Source of the DNA: Deinococcus hopiensis KR-140
GTDB taxonomy: Bacteria > Deinococcota > Deinococci > Deinococcales > Deinococcaceae
DNA: 64,000 nt
Direction: 5' to 3'
Assembly: GCF_900176165.1 (NCBI RefSeq)
Contig: NZ_FWWU01000008.1
Span: 1 to 64,000 of the forward strand
This document shows, in pieces, positions 36,013 to 44,077 of the stretch. The translations under genes and the position numbers were made by a program. The stretch's first letter is position 1. Every line of letters begins with the position of its first letter. A model generated the notes under the pieces. The model was not told where the DNA came from. It made no database searches and saw only the letters and a program-made list of their open reading frames with translations.

Positions 36013-36714
36013 CTACACGGCGTCATGCCCCCGCACGAGCCGCTCGAACACGCTCAAGAACTCCGGGTCAACGCGGTCGTCCACATGCCGCACGTTCCAC
36101 AGTGCACTCCGCCGAATCGCTGGAGCCTGCGCTTGCCGTCCCAGCCAGGTCTCTGAACCCGGATCTGTCCCTGCATTCACGTTATTGAGCAGCGCGATCG
36201 CATTCTGCTCCACGAAGGCCCGCTCGCTGTCCTTCCCCGGCGCGTCGCCGACCGACAGCCAGAGCACCCCGAACTGCCCCAGTGTCTGGCTGACCCGCTG
36301 CTCGTGTTCGTGCTCGGCCTGCTTGACGGTCTGCCCTGCGCTGCTGCCGATGCCCCACGTGGCCAACGTCAGACCGTCGCGGGCCAAGAGGGCTGAACCG
36401 ACGTGGCTGCGGAAGATGGAGCCCCGGTGGTTGCCACCACCATCCCTGACTTTGCCCTTGTGCTGGCTCAAACGGTTCCAGAGGCTCGTTTTGGAGTTCG
36501 CGCTGACGGCATGTGTACCGATCCGGACCACACGTGCTCCCTCACCCGTGACGGTGCGCTGCTCGCCTGGCTCGAAGAAGAAGTACACGCCCCGGTGTGG
36601 CCAACCTTTGCTCGTGCAGTCCTTGAGGAGCCGTCTGCCGCCAAGCCGCTGCTCAAGGTCGTCCAGCAACGTGTAGAAGTGGCGGATGGCCTGGGTCTGT
36701 TCGGTGGCGTTCAC
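36013..36714 (-). CDS. GIY-YIG-like nuclease-fold protein
   Basis: A 233-residue protein. RGVYFFFEPGE (GIY-like) followed ~20 residues later by ARVVRIGTHA (YIG-like, with RIG) marks a divergent GIY-YIG domain. Further conserved-looking residues are in LWNRLSQHKG (the Arg of the fold's helix), a conserved Glu candidate in SERAFVEQNAIALLNN, and an Asn after it. The start is a GTG in a GTGA overlap with the DUF6884 gene, so the two are co-translated. GIY-YIG proteins cut DNA or bind it; substrate unknown. I see the key Arg and Glu, so activity is possible. Confidence 0.7.
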   Translation of the reverse strand: MNATEQTQAIRHFYTLLDDLEQRLGGRRLLKDCTSKGWPHRGVYFFFEPGEQRTVTGEGARVVRIGTHAVSANSKTSLWNRLSQHKGKVRDGGGNHRGSIFRSHVGSALLARDGLTLATWGIGSSAGQTVKQAEHEHEQRVSQTLGQFGVLWLSVGDAPGKDSERAFVEQNAIALLNNVNAGTDPGSETWLGRQAQAPAIRRSALWNVRHVDDRVDPEFLSVFERLVRGHDAV

Positions 36715-37163
36715 CAGTCTCCCCTCTGCGCCGCCTCGTTTAAGCGGCGGACCTGGACCTGAATCCCCGGTACATCCGTCAGGACCGCCTCGACTTCATG
36801 GCCTGCCTGTTTGAGCTTCGGGATGAGGGATTTGCGGTAGTGCCCTCCGGCAGCCAAGACGACCCGGTCACCGGACTGGAGCTGTGGCCCCAGGGCTGTG
36901 AAGACCTGCTCGGCCCAACGGCGGCTCTCGCCTGCTTTCAACACCTGCTCGTAAGGGGCGAGGTGCTGCTCCGGGTCAACCAGGCCGTGCAAGGCCGAGA
37001 GGATGAACCACCGCTCTCCGAAGCGCTCCGCGAATCGGCGCCGTGCCTGGAAGAGGCTGGAGGTGTACAGGTCTTTTGCCAGTGTGGGCTGTGACTGCTT
37101 GGACTTCACGCACCCGACGAGGACGATGGTGCGGCTGGCGCAGTCAGGGTGTGGGTCAAACAT
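36711..37163 (-). CDS. DUF6884-type protein
   Basis: A 150-residue protein that begins with IVLVGCVKSKQ, then LAKDLYTSSLFQARRRFAE and WFILSALHGLVDPEQHLAPYE. This set (GCxxxK, DLYxSxLF, LSAxHGLV) is what I recall as the DUF6884 family, with likeness to a domain found in archaeosine-type transglycosylase relatives. The function is not established to my knowledge. It overlaps the GIY-YIG gene by 4 bp. Before its ATG, TACAGT lies nine bases upstream on the coding strand, a possible leaderless -10. The par-region palindromes lie further upstream. Confidence 0.65.
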   Translation of the reverse strand: MFDPHPDCASRTIVLVGCVKSKQSQPTLAKDLYTSSLFQARRRFAERFGERWFILSALHGLVDPEQHLAPYEQVLKAGESRRWAEQVFTALGPQLQSGDRVVLAAGGHYRKSLIPKLKQAGHEVEAVLTDVPGIQVQVRRLNEAAQRGDW

Positions 37164-37295
37164 GGTAGACGGACTGTAAAAGCTCGATCGTTACACGTTC
37201 GGCACAAGATGTTCGTCCTGCCAGCAGGAGTTGTGGGGTGCCCAAGCGGCTGAGTGTCTATCTGCTCCAGAGGGCAGGTTCCAGGCAGGTCAAGA

Positions 37296-37437
37296 TGTAC
37301 ACCACATAATTTGTGTACATGTACACGCGCAGCCAGGCAGTTTTTCACAATGACGGGTAAGACGATGCGCTTCTGGACAAACAAGAAAGCAAGTGAAATT
37401 CTTGATTGAGAAAGTTGTACACAACTTTACACACGTA
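37296..37437. repeat. GTGTACATGTACAC-type palindromes upstream of parA
   Basis: GTGTACATGTACAC (37313-37326) is a perfect 14-bp palindrome; TGTACACC (37296-37303) is a half site; AAAGTTGTACACAACTTT (37411-37428) has perfect 8-bp arms; ACACACGTACAAA follows (37425-37437). With 35281-35326 they form a set of related sites spanning 2.15 kb. They may be centromere (ParB-like) sites or operators of parA. Confidence 0.65.
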
Positions 37438-37481
37438 CAAATTTACTCCTAACCTTACGTGCGTGTTAGCTTGTTCATAGA

Positions 37482-38123
37482 ATGACAAACGCACCCACAG
37501 GTCCACTTGTGATCGCCGTCGCTGGCCTCAAAGGAGGCATCGCGAAGACCACCACCGCCATCCACCTGGCTGGCGTCCTCGCCCATGAAGGACAGCGCGT
37601 GCTAGTGGCTGATGGAGACCGTATCCGGACCAGCACCGCGTGGGCCCGTGGAGGGAACCTACCTTTCACGGTGGCTCCCGTCACCGCACTTGCAAGGGCA
37701 CGTGACTACGACGTGGTTGTCCTGGACACCCAGGGTGGCCCTGACAATACCGAACTGCTGGAGTTTGCCCGCACCGCAGACCTCACCCTCCTCCCCACAA
37801 CTCCAGACATCAACGGCCTCGATGGTGCGGCTCAGACGGCCGAGATCCTGCGCTCCGGTGGAATCTCACCACGCAGCTATATGGCGCTGATCACCATGGT
37901 CCGCCCAGGCGGCATGAAAGAGATTGAGGCGCGGCGGGGTCTGAAAGAGCAGAGCGTGCCGGTGATGACCGCAACCGTACGCATCAGCGAGGCCTTCCGC
38001 GACGCGACGAACGCAGCCGTCTTGGTAAAGGACCTGCGTACGGACATTGCTGGGAAGTGCTGGCGGGATTACGAGGCCGTGGCGGGGGAAGTGCTGGAGC
38101 GCATTGTGGAGGCCCGGGCATGA
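37482..38123 (+). CDS. parA: ParA-family partition ATPase
   Basis: A 213-residue ATPase with the deviant Walker A KGGIAKTTT near residue 18, Walker A-prime DGDRIRTSTAWA, and Walker B VVVLDTQGG. It is a small ParA (type Ib-like) without an N-terminal DNA-binding domain, so another protein or the upstream palindromes must handle autoregulation. The stop overlaps the next gene (ATGA), and together they form a plasmid segregation cassette 2 kb from the origin. Confidence 0.88.
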   Translation: MTNAPTGPLVIAVAGLKGGIAKTTTAIHLAGVLAHEGQRVLVADGDRIRTSTAWARGGNLPFTVAPVTALARARDYDVVVLDTQGGPDNTELLEFARTADLTLLPTTPDINGLDGAAQTAEILRSGGISPRSYMALITMVRPGGMKEIEARRGLKEQSVPVMTATVRISEAFRDATNAAVLVKDLRTDIAGKCWRDYEAVAGEVLERIVEARA

Positions 38124-38482
38124 GCAAGATCAGCGGAAGCCTCGCGGCCCTGAGGCAGATGCGGGAGGGCGAGAGGACAGATGAGAAGCCCGCCCCCATT
38201 GTTGAAGAGGCCCTCCCTGGTCCAGCCACCCCGAAGGAAGAAGTGTCCGCCACTGTGCTCAATAGGGGAGAGGGCAAGACCCTCGCTGGAAGGGTGCCTC
38301 TTGCCCTTCACCGGGAATTAACGCGTGCCCTTCTGGACGCTGCCGACGAGATGAACGTGCGGCGGGTCAATGTGGATGAAGCACTCGAGGCAGCCGTCCG
38401 CGTGGCGTTGCGACACCCAGAGGCGCACGGGCTGTGGCTGCAAGAAATTCTGGCGGTTCGGCGGGAACGCCGAGAGGAATAA
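38120..38482 (+). CDS. Small ParB/ParG-like partner protein
   Basis: A 120-residue protein coupled to parA by a 4-bp ATGA overlap. The N-terminal ~65 residues are charged and likely flexible, as in ParG-type arms. The C-terminal half (RVPLALHRELTRALLDAADE, then VNVDEALEAAVRVAL) could be a ribbon-helix-helix or short helical DNA-binding domain. By position it is the centromere-binding protein of the partition system. I do not recognise the family by sequence, so the role is inferred from context. Confidence 0.65.
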   Translation: MSKISGSLAALRQMREGERTDEKPAPIVEEALPGPATPKEEVSATVLNRGEGKTLAGRVPLALHRELTRALLDAADEMNVRRVNVDEALEAAVRVALRHPEAHGLWLQEILAVRRERREE

Positions 38483-38956
38483 CGGAGCCGTCCCAGCTTT
38501 GAGAAAAAGGTGTCCCGAGGAGAGCCGCGTCGCCGCCCTACCGATCCTCAAGGACCGTCACGGGAACGGTAAGCGTGCCCGACGGGGCCGCCAGGTGGGC
38601 GTCCGAAAAATCGGCTTCCGCTCCTTCAGCAACCGCAGCGCCTCCAGCACCATTTGTTCTTCCAGGACCGTCCTGCTGGGCAGGGCGAGTACATTTGTCA
38701 GGGTCTCGGCGATCGGTCCCCTTTATGAAGTGCAGGTCTAGTTGGGCTCCTCCCTCAGGGCTGGTAGCGTCTGCTGGGGAGGAAGAGATGCGCGACCATG
38801 GTGACCTGTATCCTGAGGACGTCCTAAAGCGCTTTGAAGCGGCGCTCGAAGCGTTCGTTCTTACGACGAGCGCCGCCCCCTCACGGACGCTAAGCAGGCC
38901 GAGCGCGTGAGCGAGTACACGCAGGCCCGGCCACTGTCCGGCAAAGTACGCGGAGA
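38483..38956. other. Non-coding region with decayed coding traces
   Basis: About 470 bp without a proper gene. On the minus strand a piece ending LALPSRTVLEEQMVLEAL then a short tail and stop (about 38567-38730) looks like the end of a lost gene; I cannot identify it. Confidence 0.4.
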
Positions 38957-38959
38957 CCA

Positions 38960-39610
38960 CTAGCCCAGCCAGGTCACATGCAGTTCGCCCTTTTCCACCC
39001 GTGTGTAGCCGCGTGTGTCCAGGGTGCTGAGAATGCTTGCGTAAGTCGAAGGCCGTCCGATGCCCTCCCGCTCCAGCACCTGCACCAGAGAGGGCTCTGT
39101 GGAGCGCGGTGGAGCTGGAGTCTTCTTGACCTCCGTCTTGGCGTCTTTCATGGGGAGCTGCTGCTGTTCCTGCACGTTCGGTAGCGGTTGGTTCTCGGGG
39201 CCGCCTGCACGTAGAGGTAGATCTGGGTAAAGCCGGGTTCGAGCATCACCCGTCCGCTCGTTGCTAGGCCACGGCTCCAGCGCCCAGCGTAAGGACCGTC
39301 TTGCTGCCCTGGAGGTCCATCATCTGGCTCGCAACCGTGCGGCGATAACCAGGTCATAGAGGACCACTTCCTCCCCCGCAAGGCCTGTTCGCTTCGGCAT
39401 CCGAAACGCTTTGCCCGTCGGGCGGATCGCCTCATGCTCCTCCTGGGCATTCTTGGCCTTCGCGGCGTAGGACCGAGGGGATGAAGGCACGGCGTCCGGT
39501 CCGGAGGCGTGTGGCTGCCTCACGAGCTGCTGCCGTGGCCTCATGTCTGAGCGTTGGACTGTCGGTCGTAGATGATGAAGCTTTTCTCGTAGAGCTTCTG
39601 CGTCCCCTGC
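38960..39610 (-). pseudogene. Topoisomerase I (topA) fragment, multiply frameshifted
   Basis: Pieces of bacterial type IA topoisomerase appear in order in different frames: LYEKSF, then TDSPTLRHEATAAAREAA, then AKAKNAQEEHEAIRPTGKAF, EEVVLYDLVIA, MLEPGFTQIYLY, and RSTEPSLVQVLEREGIGRPS followed by TYASILSTLDTRGY. The N-terminal Toprim part and the C-terminal zinc fingers are absent. At least three frameshifts are needed, so it is dead. It lies beside the origin iterons. Confidence 0.8.
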
Positions 39611-39700
39611 ATAGTCTCAGCAACAGGGATCTCCCCGCTACAACCAGCTTCCATCGTCACCGACCGAGCAACCTGCTGAACATCTCTCCTGCTTTTGAGT

Positions 39701-39750
39701 GATGATGTCTTTTAAAGATAAAAGATAAAAAGAATTGATTGATCATCATC
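39701..39750. other. AT-rich tract, likely unwinding element of the origin
   Basis: A 50-bp AT-rich stretch with repeated AAAGATA units and bounded by GATGATG (39701-39707) and its complement CATCATC (39744-39750). It lies 47 bp from the first iteron in otherwise GC-rich DNA, which is the usual place of an origin unwinding element. Confidence 0.6.
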
Positions 39751-39796
39751 AGAGAGTGGGTTCCCGCGTGTCTAGGAGCGCCTTTTTCGGTGTTTC

Positions 39797-40135
39797 CCCC
39801 CACAAACTACGAGCTTTGCCTCCTCCAATCCCCCAGAAACTACGTGTCCTCCCTCAGGGCTTCCCCCAGAAACTACGAGGGTCGCTCACCGTAAATTCCC
39901 CATAAACTACGAGTGTTTCCCCCCAGAAACTACGTGCTTTGGGCGACGCAACTTTACGGAGATAACCTGAAAAAGAGGTCTATTCCCCCACAAACTACGT
40001 GCCCTCACATAGAGTTTCCCCACAAACTACGTGCCCTGATTCTCAGGTGGTTGAACGGCCCTCAGAACAGTGTTTTTTTGACTTTTCCCCCACAAACTAC
40101 GACAAGGAACAGGGCCGGATCCCCCGTAAACTACG
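39797..40135. repeat. Nine iterons of the plasmid replication origin
   Basis: Nine direct repeats of CCCCCASAAACTACG (S is C or G; small variants) begin at about 39797, 39830, 39863, 39897, 39920, 39985, 40017, 40087 and 40121. All are in one orientation. Start-to-start distances are mostly 32-34 bp, with one of 23 and two of 65-70, i.e. near multiples of 11 bp, so sites face one side of the helix. They lie directly behind the 3-prime end of repA and beside an AT-rich tract, the normal iteron-origin layout. Confidence 0.92.
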
Positions 40136-40142
40136 ATGGCCC

Positions 40143-41585
40143 TCAGGAACCGACAGCAGGAGACCAGGTGCCGTCCAGCAACTGGCGTAACTCTGCCCGG
40201 ACCTCATCCTGAGCCGCTGGTCCCTGACTCAAACTCTGAAGGGCACGCCGGACCAACTGACGCCCATCGATCTGGCCGTGAAGCACCAATTCTCCAAGAC
40301 GGCTGCGGTCCAGGGCATTCAGGTGCTTGAGAACCCCAGTGAGGCTCAGCTGTCTGAGCACCCAGTCCAGCAGCGCTTGCCCCGACAGAACGGCCACTTC
40401 GGCCTCATTGCGGGCCTCAAGTTGCGCTTCATCCTGCTCGCGTTGTGCCCGCGTGCGCGGTGGGCGAGCGGGGCGCTCTGTCGAGGACGGGGCAGGGGAC
40501 AGACCTGCGTCATCCAAGCCCGCGTAATCCTCTGGACGGGTCACCATCGCCACCATCAAGCCACCGCGATTTCCGATGGGCGTCTTGGCTGTCTGGAGGT
40601 AGCGGTCGAAACGGCGCGCCGCTTCGGGAATACGGTCCGGGAAAAGCGTCGTCAGGCGGAGGGCCATCCCGCGTTTCACCCCACGCGCCAGCATCATCTC
40701 CACGAGTTCCGGACGCTGGGTCTGGGGCAGATCGGCGAACACATACTCCAGGGTCGCGCTCATCCCCCTTCCGCTCCATTTCGCGTCCTGAAGGTAATCC
40801 CGCTCTACCAATTCCTGGTGCGCGCCTGAGAGTGCTTCCCGCACCTTGTCGGACCGCTGAGACAGGATGCCCAGGCTCGCGGCCCAGTCCCGCAATCCCA
40901 CCTGAAACCCAGGCGCCAAGCCGTCGCTGCGGTGCTCGTCGAAGCGTCGCGCGTCCAATTGCCGGTACAGCGCCCGAACGAGCGGTTGACTCAGGCTGGT
41001 GTAGAAGCCCACGTCCAGAGGCTTGATGTACCCCGCCCGCAGATTTTCCGTGATGGGGTCCGCCAGGCGCACCGTGATGACGCTTCCTCCGCCCAGCGCA
41101 CTCCTGGCGTTGTAGGCGAGGTACATGATCTGGCTGAACATCTGCGTACTCCACATCTGCTCGCCCTGCCGAAACCAGCCCTCCTTGATGGTGTACTTGG
41201 CGTCGGTCAGGCGTTTCAGGGCCTCTTCGAGGATGCGGTAGTACTGAACCGTCGTGGGAAACCCGCAGGCTTTGAGCAGGCGGTACGCACTCGTGCTGAA
41301 CTTGCCGTCACTCGGTAAACCCGCTTCAAAACACAGGCTGATCAACCCGACCATCACGTCGTTGTCGAGGCCGTGCGGAACGGTCTGCCCTTCAGAGACG
41401 CTGCACAGAATGGAGGCGGGGCGTCCATCCGGCAAGGTGATGTCCCGTGACCAGGTGCGCAGGGTGGCAGGCACCGTCTTCTGGGCGCTGATGAGGCCGA
41501 GACGGCCCAGGTTGCGCTCGTCGTGTCCCGTGGTCATGCCCGCGTCTGCTGGCGGCAGGGGAGCACGCACGGCTTTTGGCGACAT
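40143..41585 (-). CDS. repA: Replication initiator protein RepA
   Basis: A 480-residue plasmid initiator (replication initiator A family). The central part shows winged-helix-like segments seen in iteron-binding Rep proteins (STSAYRLLKACGFPTTVQYY, LSQPLVRALYRQLDARRF, VGLRDWAASLGILSQRSDKV). A Pro/Ser-rich linker (SPAPSSTERPARPPRTRAQR) leads to a helical C-terminal domain. I use the ATG at 41583-41585, preceded by GGGGG; a TACAAT box stands six bases before that ATG, so a leaderless mRNA is also possible. An upstream ATG adds nine residues. The iterons follow its stop by 8 bp, so it should bind them to start replication. Confidence 0.88.
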   Translation of the reverse strand: MSPKAVRAPLPPADAGMTTGHDERNLGRLGLISAQKTVPATLRTWSRDITLPDGRPASILCSVSEGQTVPHGLDNDVMVGLISLCFEAGLPSDGKFSTSAYRLLKACGFPTTVQYYRILEEALKRLTDAKYTIKEGWFRQGEQMWSTQMFSQIMYLAYNARSALGGGSVITVRLADPITENLRAGYIKPLDVGFYTSLSQPLVRALYRQLDARRFDEHRSDGLAPGFQVGLRDWAASLGILSQRSDKVREALSGAHQELVERDYLQDAKWSGRGMSATLEYVFADLPQTQRPELVEMMLARGVKRGMALRLTTLFPDRIPEAARRFDRYLQTAKTPIGNRGGLMVAMVTRPEDYAGLDDAGLSPAPSSTERPARPPRTRAQREQDEAQLEARNEAEVAVLSGQALLDWVLRQLSLTGVLKHLNALDRSRLGELVLHGQIDGRQLVRRALQSLSQGPAAQDEVRAELRQLLDGTWSPAVGS

Positions 41586-41843
41586 GCCCCCATTGTAAAA
41601 CGCACATGGCAACTGAGCGTCTGCGGGTTTGTCTCAGGCGATCTCGCGCGCTCCAGCGACGTTGGACTTGCGGCCCATGATGAAGCCCGCGAAGTACAGG
41701 TGGCGAATGCTTTGTCGCAGGCGGTTGAGGTCCGTCAAGGAAGTGGCAGCGGGCGTCTGGACGGAGAAGCGAACAGCACTGGGGAGATGGCCTGGTGGCA
41801 AGACGGGAGGAGGTGTCTGGGACGGCCCTGTCAGAATGCCAGT

Positions 41844-42338
41844 GTGGTTGGCCCCGACGCTTCCCAGCAGCGCCTCCTCCTGGAGGCCTGGCTCTCCGCG
41901 CATCAGGCGTATGCGGCCCTGATGGCAACTGGCCGTACGCCCTTCTCGCGCCGCGCGGTGCTGGCCCGCGTCGCCTCACTCGCGGGCCAGCAGGGAGACG
42001 CCGAGTACGTGTACGTCCTGATGGAGCGCCGCCTGGATGAGGATGTCCCCGCGTACGTCGGCAAGGCCAAGGATCCCCTGAGGCGCTGGAGTCAGCACCT
42101 GAGCGGCCTGGAGCAAGGGGAGGGCAGCTACGCGCGGTGGCGGCGAAGACTGCTGCGGGAGGGGCACCACGAGGCCCGCTTTGATCTCCACCTGTACGTG
42201 GTCGGCCAGTCGCACGTGGCCTTTGCACCCCTGCCCGACTTTCCCTCCACCATCGGCAGCGTCGAGTACCAGCTGATCGGCCTCGCGGCTGGTGCCTTCC
42301 CCCTCCCCCTGCTCAACGTGGAGGGTCAGGCCCGGTGA
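41844..42338 (+). CDS. GIY-YIG family protein, first of a tandem pair
   Basis: A 164-residue protein from the GTG at 41844 (an ATG at 41925-region giving MATGRTPFS is the alternative). The GIY-YIG core is YVYVLMERRLDEDVPAYVGKAKDPLRRWSQHL, with the conserved Arg in RRW and a Glu candidate in VEYQLIGLAAG. The C terminus PLPLLNVEGQ resembles the end of the next protein. The stop overlaps the next start by 4 bp (GTGA). Such proteins are nucleases or DNA-binding modules; a role in plasmid maintenance or exclusion is possible but not shown. Confidence 0.7.
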   Translation: MVGPDASQQRLLLEAWLSAHQAYAALMATGRTPFSRRAVLARVASLAGQQGDAEYVYVLMERRLDEDVPAYVGKAKDPLRRWSQHLSGLEQGEGSYARWRRRLLREGHHEARFDLHLYVVGQSHVAFAPLPDFPSTIGSVEYQLIGLAAGAFPLPLLNVEGQAR

Positions 42339-42958
42339 CCAAGCTGCAGTCCTGGCTCACTGCCTTTCCCGGCGCGAGAAGCGTGCCCCTGTTCGAGACC
42401 GACGGGCTCACTGTCCGAACCCACCTGCGGGGACGGGCGAAGGACCGGCGCGTCCCGACGCGCTCGCCCGACTTTGACGCGGCAGTGATCCAGCTGGTCG
42501 AGGCGGGCCTGGCGCGCGAGGACTGGACCGGCCTGGTCTACGTGATGGGCACAGGTGAGGGCGGGGCATTCACGCCACGTTATGTCGGCAAAACCGAGCG
42601 CCGTGGCACCCGGCATGACCTGAGCCGCAACATGGCGAACATCCGCCACAATCCCGAGCGCTTCGCCCGGTGGGGCTACGGCCTGGATTACCACGTGGGG
42701 GACCTGAGCCACGCCCTGTTTGGCTTTTCCGCCTACCGCCCCCCGCAGGGCAAGTATCGACGCTGGGCGGAGGCGCTGTTCCTGACCTTCGATCCCCCGG
42801 TACTGCGAGAGCCTGTGCATGTCCTGTGGTTGCCCTGGTTCGGAGACAGCCGAGGGCCAAGCGGTTTGGGTGTGACGGTAGCGGCGGCCGAGAAGGAAGT
42901 GATCGCGCTGGCGTCCGTTGAGCATCCCGAGGCGTTGCTCAACGTTGACGGGCGGTGA
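42335..42958 (+). CDS. GIY-YIG family protein, second of a tandem pair
   Basis: A 207-residue protein starting at a GTG in a GTGA overlap. An N-terminal ~65 residues precede GLVYVMGTGEGGAF followed by PRYVGKTERRG, a GIY-YIG core whose loop between the two halves is longer than usual. The end EKEVIALASVEHPEALLNVD parallels the end of the preceding gene (VEYQLIGLAAG...LLNVEG), which suggests an old duplication with divergence. Function unknown. Confidence 0.7.
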   Translation: MTKLQSWLTAFPGARSVPLFETDGLTVRTHLRGRAKDRRVPTRSPDFDAAVIQLVEAGLAREDWTGLVYVMGTGEGGAFTPRYVGKTERRGTRHDLSRNMANIRHNPERFARWGYGLDYHVGDLSHALFGFSAYRPPQGKYRRWAEALFLTFDPPVLREPVHVLWLPWFGDSRGPSGLGVTVAAAEKEVIALASVEHPEALLNVDGR

Positions 42959-43425
42959 GGAGGCTGGCTTGACGGCTTCACAAGGGGCCCGCTGGAAGAG
43001 GCTGGAGGGTTTGCGTTGGGTGAAGTGGGCGACCTCGCCGCGTGGTCGAGGTCGGCTGCGGAGCACGTGCGCTCCTGCGCGGAGGGGGCGGCGGCCCCCT
43101 TGACGCGCATGCGCGTCTGCACCCCCGCGTGAAGGTGGGTGAAGCGCAGCAGGGGAGACGAGGGAGGCCAGGCCCGCGGCCCTCAGGGGGCCAGCACCAG
43201 AAGGGCGCTCGCCGCGAGGGCAGAAGCCGAAATGTCAGAGGGAAAGGCGCCTCAACATTTCGGCTTCGCCGTCCACGATCCGGGGAGCCGTTGCCGTCCA
43301 GGGCAGGCCCTCCGGGTGCAGAAGAGCGCTGCACCCTGGACAGCGCAGGGGCAGAGGCGGGGGGAAAAGAAGGCCCTGGTCATACGCAATCAACGACCCG
43401 GGGGACGCCGAGGTAGCGGAGAGAC
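42959..43425. other. GC-rich intergenic region with a 13-bp inverted repeat
   Basis: No convincing gene. GAAGCCGAAATGT (43222-43234) and ACATTTCGGCTTC (43254-43266) form a perfect 13-bp inverted repeat with a 19-base loop. The remainder is very GC-rich and its open frames look like composition effects. Confidence 0.5.
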
Positions 43426-43632
43426 TCAGCCTTTGCCTTGGTCGTCAAGGACCGTGTAAGCGCGGACGATGAAAGCGCCACGCTCTTCAGCGGTCATGGT
43501 ACCGAAGCGGTCAAGGATTGTTTCAGGTGCTCGCACTCGGTAAACGCGCGTTCCTTCTCCTTGTTCCAGAACCTTCACTCCAAGTACCTCCGGGTGGGGC
43601 TTAAGCCCCCTGTAGCGGCCCTGCTTGCTCAT
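43426..43632 (-). CDS. Small hypothetical protein, divergent from 43775
   Basis: A 68-residue basic protein (MSKQGRYRGLKPHPEVLG...) with alternating beta-like segments (VKVLEQGEGTRVYRVRAP) and a helical C terminus (ERGAFIVRAYTVLDD). Coding look is good and the start abuts a promoter region with palindromes. It has no motif I recognise; size and the divergent palindromic promoter would fit a small regulator, but this is only context. Confidence 0.55.
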   Translation of the reverse strand: MSKQGRYRGLKPHPEVLGVKVLEQGEGTRVYRVRAPETILDRFGTMTAEERGAFIVRAYTVLDDQGKG

Positions 43633-43653
43633 GCCTCAAAGCTAGCATAGCAA

Positions 43654-43704
43654 CGTGTAACACGACGATAATTATTGACAACAACGCGTAACGCGTAGTA
43701 ATAT
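43654..43704 (+). promoter_or_regulatory. Strong promoter with two palindromes
   Basis: TTGACA (43675-43680) and TAATAT (43699-43704) with an 18-bp spacer form a near-consensus promoter reading toward the 100-residue gene. The spacer contains ACGCGTAACGCGT (43684-43696), and CGTGTAACACG (43654-43664) lies just upstream, two related palindromes of the form CGYGTAACRCG. A regulator bound there would control both divergent genes. Confidence 0.75.
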
Positions 43705-43774
43705 AAAGGCACTTCGGAGGCGTTCCGGCAAGAGCCGCCCCCGAAGAAATCCCACCCCGTTCCAGGAGAAGGAT

Positions 43775-44077
43775 ATGAGCGAGTTTAGCACCCACATTTC
43801 TGGCAACCCCCGTCCCGGCGTCGTTTTCGAGCACAGCGCAGAAGGCGCGTGCGTCATCCTCAATCCGGACCTGACGTTTACCAGCGTCAAGGACGGCCAG
43901 GTGTCCACCTTTCTTCCCAGCCTGGATCAGCTTGAGATGTGGCAGCTCGACGCTTACGAGGCAGTGCAGGGCATCAACCCCGACGTGCGTGTCGGTGAGG
44001 TCGGGCGGCGCATGGCGCAGAATCTGGAGCTTCACCTAATGGATCTCCGCCAGTCGCGCGCCGATATGGCCTGCTGA
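43775..44077 (+). CDS. Small hypothetical protein
   Basis: A 100-residue acidic protein with a good ribosome site (AGGAGAAGGAT before the ATG) and a strong regulated promoter 70 bp upstream. It contains a likely beta-rich first half (RPGVVFEHSAEGACVILNPD) and a helical second half. I know no family. It begins a plus-strand run with the ArdC-like gene 93 bp later. Confidence 0.6.
   Translation: MSEFSTHISGNPRPGVVFEHSAEGACVILNPDLTFTSVKDGQVSTFLPSLDQLEMWQLDAYEAVQGINPDVRVGEVGRRMAQNLELHLMDLRQSRADMAC

Noticed and set aside
39797..40135. Regular short repeats that could suggest a CRISPR array
   Set aside because: The repeats are only ~15 bp, spacing varies in steps of about 11 bp, spacers are GC-rich to AT-rich without uniform length, there are no cas genes, and a rep gene is adjacent: this is an iteron origin.
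43042..43459. Plus-strand frames in the 43 kb gap
   Set aside because: Very GC-rich, low-complexity composition on several frames at once and no start signals.
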